DNA of 64,000 nucleotides from Kocuria turfanensis (GTDB lineage Bacteria > Actinomycetota > Actinomycetes > Actinomycetales > Micrococcaceae). Below are positions 59,829-64,000 of this stretch, piece by piece (positions within the stretch are counted from its first letter, which is position 1; each line of letters opens with the position of its first letter). Where the stretch lies: NCBI RefSeq assembly GCF_001580365.1, contig NZ_CP014480.1, forward strand, positions 558,001 through 622,000, in the 5' to 3' direction. A program made the translations under genes and the position numbers. A model generated the notes under the pieces. That model was not told the DNA's origin and did not search any database. It saw only the letters and a list, made by a program, of their open reading frames with translations.

Positions 59829-60461
59829 TCAGGCCATGCGGGCGTAGTACTCCACCACGAGCTGCTCCTCGCAGGTCACGGGGACCTCGGCGCGCTTGGG
59901 CTTGCGCACCAGCTTGGCCTGCAGCTTCTCGATCGACACGTCGAGGTAGCCCGGGGTGTCGGGCAGCACGGCCTGGTGCGCGCCGGCGGCGGCGACCTGG
60001 AAGGGCGCCATCTTCTCGGACTTGGGGTGCACGTGGATGAGCTGACCCTCCTTCACGCTGTAGGAGGGGCGGTCCACCCGCTGGCCGTCCACCATGATGT
60101 GGCGGTGCACGACCATCTGGCGGGCCTGGGCCATGGTCCGGGCGAAGCCGGAGCGCAGCACCAGGGCGTCGAGGCGGGACTCCAGCAGGGCGACCAGGTT
60201 CTCACCGGTCTGCCCCTCCTGGCGCTTGGCCTCCACGTAGGCGATGTGCATCTGCTTCTCGCGGATGTTGTACTGCGCGCGGAGACGCTGCTTCTCGCGC
60301 AGACGGACGGCGTAGTCCGAGTCGGCCTTGCGGCGGGCACGGCCGTGCTCACCGGGGCCGTAGGGACGGCGCTCGAAGTACTTCTCGGCCTTCGGGGTCA
60401 GGGCGATCCCGAGGGCGCGGGACTTGCGCACCTGACGGCGCGCACGCGTGTTGTTAGCCAC
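59829..60461 (-). CDS. rpsD: 30S ribosomal protein S4
   Basis: S4 is a primary 16S rRNA-binding protein that nucleates 30S assembly. The 210 residues include an N-terminal RRQVRKSRALG segment and RRPYGPGEHGRARRK, then the S4 RNA-binding domain (SRLDALVLRSGFARTMAQAR, HIMVDGQRVDRPSYSVKEGQ). This is the zinc-free form: no N-terminal cysteine cluster. GTG start with GAAAGG upstream. It stands alone with its own promoter and double terminator, outside the ribosomal protein operons. Confidence 0.98.
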   Translation of the reverse strand: MANNTRARRQVRKSRALGIALTPKAEKYFERRPYGPGEHGRARRKADSDYAVRLREKQRLRAQYNIREKQMHIAYVEAKRQEGQTGENLVALLESRLDALVLRSGFARTMAQARQMVVHRHIMVDGQRVDRPSYSVKEGQLIHVHPKSEKMAPFQVAAAGAHQAVLPDTPGYLDVSIEKLQAKLVRKPKRAEVPVTCEEQLVVEYYARMA

Positions 60462-60688
60462 GTTTACCTTTCACAATGCGGTGCTCTCCCCCGTCCGGGG
60501 TGCGGTGCGGGGGAAGCGTGTTCTGTTCGGTCCGGCCTCCGAGGACGGGATCGGTCCCGCCGGAGAGGTGAGGATCAGCCGCAATCCTCCGGTCCTACAA
60601 GCGCCGTGGCCGCGCGCCGCGCACCGTGGTTGAGGCGGTGCGCCGGACGTGCGGGAGCACGGGCCTTGCCGGCCGACGGTCCAGTATA
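60462..60688 (-). promoter_or_regulatory. rpsD promoter and long 5' leader
   Basis: A consensus TATACT -10 box on the minus strand lies at 60683-60688, giving a leader of about 215 bases to the GTG at 60461. The leader contains no ORF I can support but has several self-complementary GC segments. S4 represses its own synthesis through leader RNA in other bacteria, so autoregulation is possible here. The remainder of the 324-bp gap holds the glpK-side terminator. Confidence 0.6.
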
Positions 60689-60729
60689 GCGTGCACGGGC
60701 CCGCGGCGCGCCCCGGGAACGCGGCGGGG

Positions 60730-60754
60730 CGCCACCCGGACGTGCCGGGTGGCG
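60730..60754 (-). terminator. Terminator of the glp operon
   Basis: CGCCACCCGG, loop ACGTG, CCGGGTGGCG: a 10-bp stem 31 bases after the glpK stop. Confidence 0.75.
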
Positions 60755-60785
60755 GCCCGCTGCGAGCCCGCCGTGGCGGCGGGGC

Positions 60786-62309
60786 TCAGTCGACGTCCTC
60801 GTCCACCCAGTCGAACGTCTTGGTCACGGCCTTCTGCCAGTTGCGGAACAGTCGCCCGCGCTCGGCGTCGTCCACCTGCGGCTCCCAGCGCTTGTCCTCG
60901 GCCCAGTTCGCGGTGACCTCCTCCGTCCCTGACCAGAAGCCCACCGCGATGCCGGCGGCGTAGGCGGCGCCGAGGGCCGTGGTCTCGGTGACCTGCGGGC
61001 GGATCACGGGCACTCCGAGCTGGTCCGCCTGGAACTGCATGAGCAGCTCGTTGGCGGTCATCCCGCCGTCCACCTTGAGCTCGGTGATGTCCACCCCGGC
61101 GTCGGCGTTCATCGCCTCCACCACCTCGCGGGACTGGTAGGCCGTGGCCTCCAGGGCGGCCCGGGCGATGTGGCCCTTGTTCACGTAGCGGGTCAGCCCC
61201 ACGAGGGCGCCGCGGGCGTCCGGGCGCCAGTACGGGGCGAACAGCCCGCTGAAGGCCGGGACGAAGTAGGCCCCGCCGTTGTCCTCGACCGAGGCGGCCA
61301 GGGACTCGACCTGCGGGGCGGAGGAGATGATCCCCAGGTTGTCGCGCAGCCACTGGACCAGGGACCCGGTCACCGCGATCGAGCCCTCCAGGGCGTAGAC
61401 GGCGTCCTGGTCGCCGATCTTGTAGCACACGGTGCTGAGCAGGCCGTTCTGGGAGTGCACCACCTCGGTGCCCACGTTCATCAGCACGAAGCTGCCCGTG
61501 CCGTAGGTGTTCTTGCCCATGCCCTTCTCGAAGCAGGCCTGCCCGAACATCGCGGCCTGCTGGTCGCCCAGGATGCCGGCGATGGGCACGTCCTTGAGGA
61601 AGCCGCGGGTGCGGCCCTTGCCGTAGACCTCGGAGGAGGAGCGGATCTGGGGCAGCATCGACAGGGGGATGCCCATGTCGGCGCAGATCTCCTCGTTCCA
61701 GTCGAGGGTCTCCAGGTTCATCAGCATGGTGCGCGAGGCGTTGGTGACGTCGGTGACGTGCACCCCGCCGTCCACGCCGCCGGTCATGTTCCACACCAGC
61801 CAGGCGTCGGTGTTGCCCATCAGCAGGTCCCCGCGCTCGGCGCGCTCCCGGGCGCCGTCCACGTTGTCCAGGATCCACTTGACCTTCGGGCCCGAGAAGT
61901 AGCTGGCCAGCGGCAGCCCCACCCGGTCCTTGTAGCGGTCGGGGCCGGCGTCCCCGCCGAGCTCCTCGACGATCTTCTGGGTCCGGGTGTCCTGCCAGAC
62001 GATGGCGTTGTAGACGGGCTCGCCGGTGGTGCGGTCCCAGACCACGGTGGTCTCGCGCTGGTTGGTGATCCCCACGGCGGCCAGGTCCCGGGCGCCGATC
62101 TCGGCGGAGGCCTCGGCGTCGGCGACGACCTTGCGGACGTTGCGCCAGATCTCCATCGGGTCGTGCTCCACCCAGCCGGCCCGCGGGAAGATCTGCTCGT
62201 GCTCGAGCTGGCCGGTGCTGACGATGGTGCCCCGGTGGTCGAAGATGATCGCCCGGGTGCTGGTGGTGCCCTGGTCGATGGCCATGACGTGCTGCGGTTC
62301 GGTGCTCAC
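60786..62309 (-). CDS. glpK: Glycerol kinase
   Basis: GlpK phosphorylates glycerol to sn-glycerol 3-phosphate. This 507-residue FGGY-family enzyme has phosphate-binding [28 protein letters not shown], the substrate segments [11 protein letters not shown] and [13 protein letters not shown], and the C-terminal [18 protein letters not shown] signature. The GTG start follows GlpF by 57 bases. It is the last gene of glpD-glpF-glpK. Confidence 0.98.
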   Translation of the reverse strand: MSTEPQHVMAIDQGTTSTRAIIFDHRGTIVSTGQLEHEQIFPRAGWVEHDPMEIWRNVRKVVADAEASAEIGARDLAAVGITNQRETTVVWDRTTGEPVYNAIVWQDTRTQKIVEELGGDAGPDRYKDRVGLPLASYFSGPKVKWILDNVDGARERAERGDLLMGNTDAWLVWNMTGGVDGGVHVTDVTNASRTMLMNLETLDWNEEICADMGIPLSMLPQIRSSSEVYGKGRTRGFLKDVPIAGILGDQQAAMFGQACFEKGMGKNTYGTGSFVLMNVGTEVVHSQNGLLSTVCYKIGDQDAVYALEGSIAVTGSLVQWLRDNLGIISSAPQVESLAASVEDNGGAYFVPAFSGLFAPYWRPDARGALVGLTRYVNKGHIARAALEATAYQSREVVEAMNADAGVDITELKVDGGMTANELLMQFQADQLGVPVIRPQVTETTALGAAYAAGIAVGFWSGTEEVTANWAEDKRWEPQVDDAERGRLFRNWQKAVTKTFDWVDEDVD

Positions 62310-62366
62310 GGGTAGTACCTCACTTCGTTGTGGTGTGCTGCGGGTCGGACGGGTGCGGTGGCCGGA

Positions 62367-63170
62367 TCAGGCCGGCGGATTCGCGTAGAGCTGGTAGAAG
62401 CCGCCGGCGAGCAGGGCGCCGAGGATCGGTCCCAGGACCGGGACCCAGGCGTAGCCCCAGTCGCTGCCGCCCTTGCCGCGGATCGGCAGGAGGGCGTGGG
62501 CGATGCGCGGGCCGAGGTCACGGGCGGGGTTGATGGCGTAGCCCGTGGGCCCGCCGAGGCTGGCGCCGATGCCGACCACGAGCAGGGCCACGGCCAGCGG
62601 GCCCAGCTCGGACGGGGTGTTGCCGAAGAGCAGGATCACCGCGACGAGGACGAAGGTGCCGATGATCTCGGTGACCAGGTTCCAGCCGTAGGAGCGCACC
62701 GCCGGCCCGGTGGAGAACACGGCGAGCTTGGTCTCCCCGAGGACCTCCTCCTCGATGTCCTCGTCGAAGTGCTTCTTGTAGGCCAGGAACGCCAGGACGG
62801 CGCCCAGGATGGCCCCGAGGATCTCACCGGCGAAGTAGACGATGGTGCTGACCGGGGTGATGGCCACGCCGGGGGCGTACTCCTCGGCGCCGCTGGCCCA
62901 CAGGCCCACGGTCACGGCGGGGTTGATGTGGGCCCCGGACTGGTAGGCCACGAACACGCCGGCGAACACGGCCAGGCCCCAGCCGAAGTTGATCATCAGG
63001 AACCCGCCGCCGAGGCCCTTGGTCCTGGGCAGCACGGCGTTGGCGACGACACCGCAGCCGAGCAGCAGCAGCATCGCGGTGCCGGCGACCTCGGACCAGA
63101 AGACGGTGGAGAGCGGGATGGGAACGGATGGCACCACGGTCTGGGCCAGGACGTTGGACATGGACAGCAC
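62367..63170 (-). CDS. glpF: Glycerol facilitator (MIP family aquaglyceroporin)
   Basis: This 267-residue channel lets glycerol diffuse in. Six membrane helices and the two half-helix motifs HINPAVTVGLW and AINPARDLGPR are present; the Asp after the second NPAR is typical of glycerol-conducting GlpF rather than water-only aquaporins. A charged cytoplasmic loop (KKHFDEDIEEEVLGETK) lies between helices 3 and 4. GTG 63170 has AGGAG 5 bases upstream, better placed than ATG 63161. Confidence 0.96.
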   Translation of the reverse strand: MLSMSNVLAQTVVPSVPIPLSTVFWSEVAGTAMLLLLGCGVVANAVLPRTKGLGGGFLMINFGWGLAVFAGVFVAYQSGAHINPAVTVGLWASGAEEYAPGVAITPVSTIVYFAGEILGAILGAVLAFLAYKKHFDEDIEEEVLGETKLAVFSTGPAVRSYGWNLVTEIIGTFVLVAVILLFGNTPSELGPLAVALLVVGIGASLGGPTGYAINPARDLGPRIAHALLPIRGKGGSDWGYAWVPVLGPILGALLAGGFYQLYANPPA

Positions 63171-63196
63171 TGCGACTCCTCGGTGGGTGGGACGGA

Positions 63197-63221
63197 CCGG
63201 CCCGCCCGTCGGGCGGGCCGG
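63197..63221 (-). terminator. Intra-operon hairpin between glpD and glpF
   Basis: CCGGCCCGCCC, loop of 3, GGGCGGGCCGG: an 11-bp stem in the 81-bp gap. It may be a partial terminator or a transcript-stabilising stem that sets the ratio of GlpD to GlpF/GlpK. Confidence 0.5.
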
Positions 63222-63251
63222 GGTGGAGAGGTGGTGTCTGGTGGAGCGGTC

Positions 63252-64000
63252 TCAGCCGCCGGACGGGCGCACGAGGTCGAGCACGTCGGGTGCGGCGGCC
63301 CGGGCCGCCGCGGCCGTGGTCTCGTCGGGGGCGGCCGCGGCCGCGTCCTCCGCCTGGCAGCGGGCCCGGTAGGCCTCGACCTCCGCCGCGCGCCGGCGCG
63401 CGTCCCAGCCGAGGGCCTCGGCGGCCAGGTCGGCGATCTCCTCGACCGCGTCCAGCCCGTGGCGCGCCCGCTCCCAGGTGAGCCGGGTGCGGGTGTCGTA
63501 GAGGTCCTCCAGGTGCAGCGCGCCCTCGTGGGTGCAGGCGTGGACGACCTCCGCCCGCAGGTAGGCCGGGGCGCCCTCCAGGGGGCGGCCCAGGTCGGGG
63601 CGGTCCTCCACGAGCTCGGTGATCTCGGTGATCGCCGACCCGTAGCGGCCGAGCAGGTGCTGCACCCGTTCCTCGTTCCAGTCGTACCGGGCGCCCAGGG
63701 ACGCGGCCTGGCGGCTCAGCGCCAGGTACCCCTCCGCGCCGAGCAGCGGCGTGCGGTCCGTGACCGAGGGCACGGCCCTGGCCCGCTCCTCGCCCAGGGC
63801 GAGGTCCACGGCGTCCTCGGCCATCACCCGGTAGGTGGTGAGCTTGCCTCCGGCGATCGTGATCAGTCCGGGGGCGACCTCCGTGACGGTGTGCTCGCGG
63901 GAGATCTTCGTGGACTGGGCGTCCCCGCCGCCCTTCTTCGTGCCCGGCTGCAGCAGCGGCCGCAGCCCGGCATAGGTGCCGATGACGTCCTCGCGGGTGA
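63252..64000 (-). CDS. glpD: Glycerol-3-phosphate dehydrogenase, 3' part (5' end beyond window)
   Basis: This FAD-dependent membrane enzyme oxidises glycerol 3-phosphate to dihydroxyacetone phosphate. About 248 C-terminal codons are present. The first visible residues include TREDVIGTYAGLRPLL and the FAD-binding ITIAGGKLTTYRVMAEDAVD, both typical of GlpD, followed by the C-terminal DAO_C domain (YLRAEVVHACTHEGALHLEDL, LTWERARHGLDA). An Ala-rich tail ends the protein. The start lies outside the window. Confidence 0.95.
   Translation of the reverse strand, partial: TREDVIGTYAGLRPLLQPGTKKGGGDAQSTKISREHTVTEVAPGLITIAGGKLTTYRVMAEDAVDLALGEERARAVPSVTDRTPLLGAEGYLALSRQAASLGARYDWNEERVQHLLGRYGSAITEITELVEDRPDLGRPLEGAPAYLRAEVVHACTHEGALHLEDLYDTRTRLTWERARHGLDAVEEIADLAAEALGWDARRRAAEVEAYRARCQAEDAAAAAPDETTAAAARAAAPDVLDLVRPSGG

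Overview
This 64 kb window is very GC-rich chromosomal DNA from an actinobacterium. Gene order, protein sequences, heavy use of GTG starts and the many 1-11 bp translational overlaps (GTGA, ATGA, TAGTG) all fit the Micrococcaceae. A Kocuria-like organism is my best guess, from general resemblance only and not from a database search. Nearly everything is core genome. I see no prophage, insertion sequence, CRISPR array, tRNA or rRNA gene.

Layout. 1-870: 5' part of an LCP cell-wall ligase gene, cut by the window edge. 1045-9388 (minus): ribosome-assembly and heat-shock block era, CNNM/CBS membrane protein, ybeY, phoH, then rsmE, dnaJ and hrcA, with a GerMN lipoprotein gene on the opposite strand. 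A CIRCE-like operator precedes hrcA. 9563-17468: DUF3097 and DUF4870 proteins, hemW-lepA, an orphan MazF/PemK-like protein, rpsT, holA and a short-chain dehydrogenase. 17557-24759 (minus): comEC-comEA, degV and leuS. 24992-31379: accessory-looking pairs, namely alpha/beta hydrolase plus GT4 glycosyltransferase, a GCS2-type glutamate-cysteine ligase, and an acyl-CoA ligase plus thiolase pair resembling staphylococcal vraA-vraB. 31511-46988 (minus): priA, metK, coaBC, rpoZ, gmk, mihF, pyrF, carB, carA, a PH-like membrane protein, pyrC, pyrB and pyrR, forming the pyrimidine operon and the classical mihF-gmk-rpoZ-coaBC-metK-priA string. 47158-48880: an ABC exporter pair. 49015-59634 (minus): nusB, efp, aroB, aroK, aroC, aroE, mltG, ruvX, alaS, a DUF6167-like and a DUF948-like protein. 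59829-60461: rpsD. 60786-64000 (minus): glpK, glpF and the 3' part of glpD.

How it works together. The pyr genes make UMP from bicarbonate, glutamine and aspartate; a PyrR-binding-loop motif just upstream of the pyrR ribosome binding site points to translational control. The aro genes cover dehydroquinate synthesis to chorismate, apart from AroD and AroA. The glp genes import glycerol, phosphorylate it and oxidise glycerol 3-phosphate. ComEA and ComEC would bind and import DNA.

I did not find a convincing new multi-gene system. The most interesting signals are non-coding. Short-unit tandem arrays (12, 14, 15 and 16 bp) sit at several gene borders, including an eight-copy 14-bp array in the efp leader and a 16-bp array running into the priA stop codon. 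Several genes have a -10 box 6-8 bp before the start codon and so look leaderless. In proteins, the thiolase lacks its second catalytic cysteine, and the RNA polymerase omega subunit carries an unusually long acidic tail.
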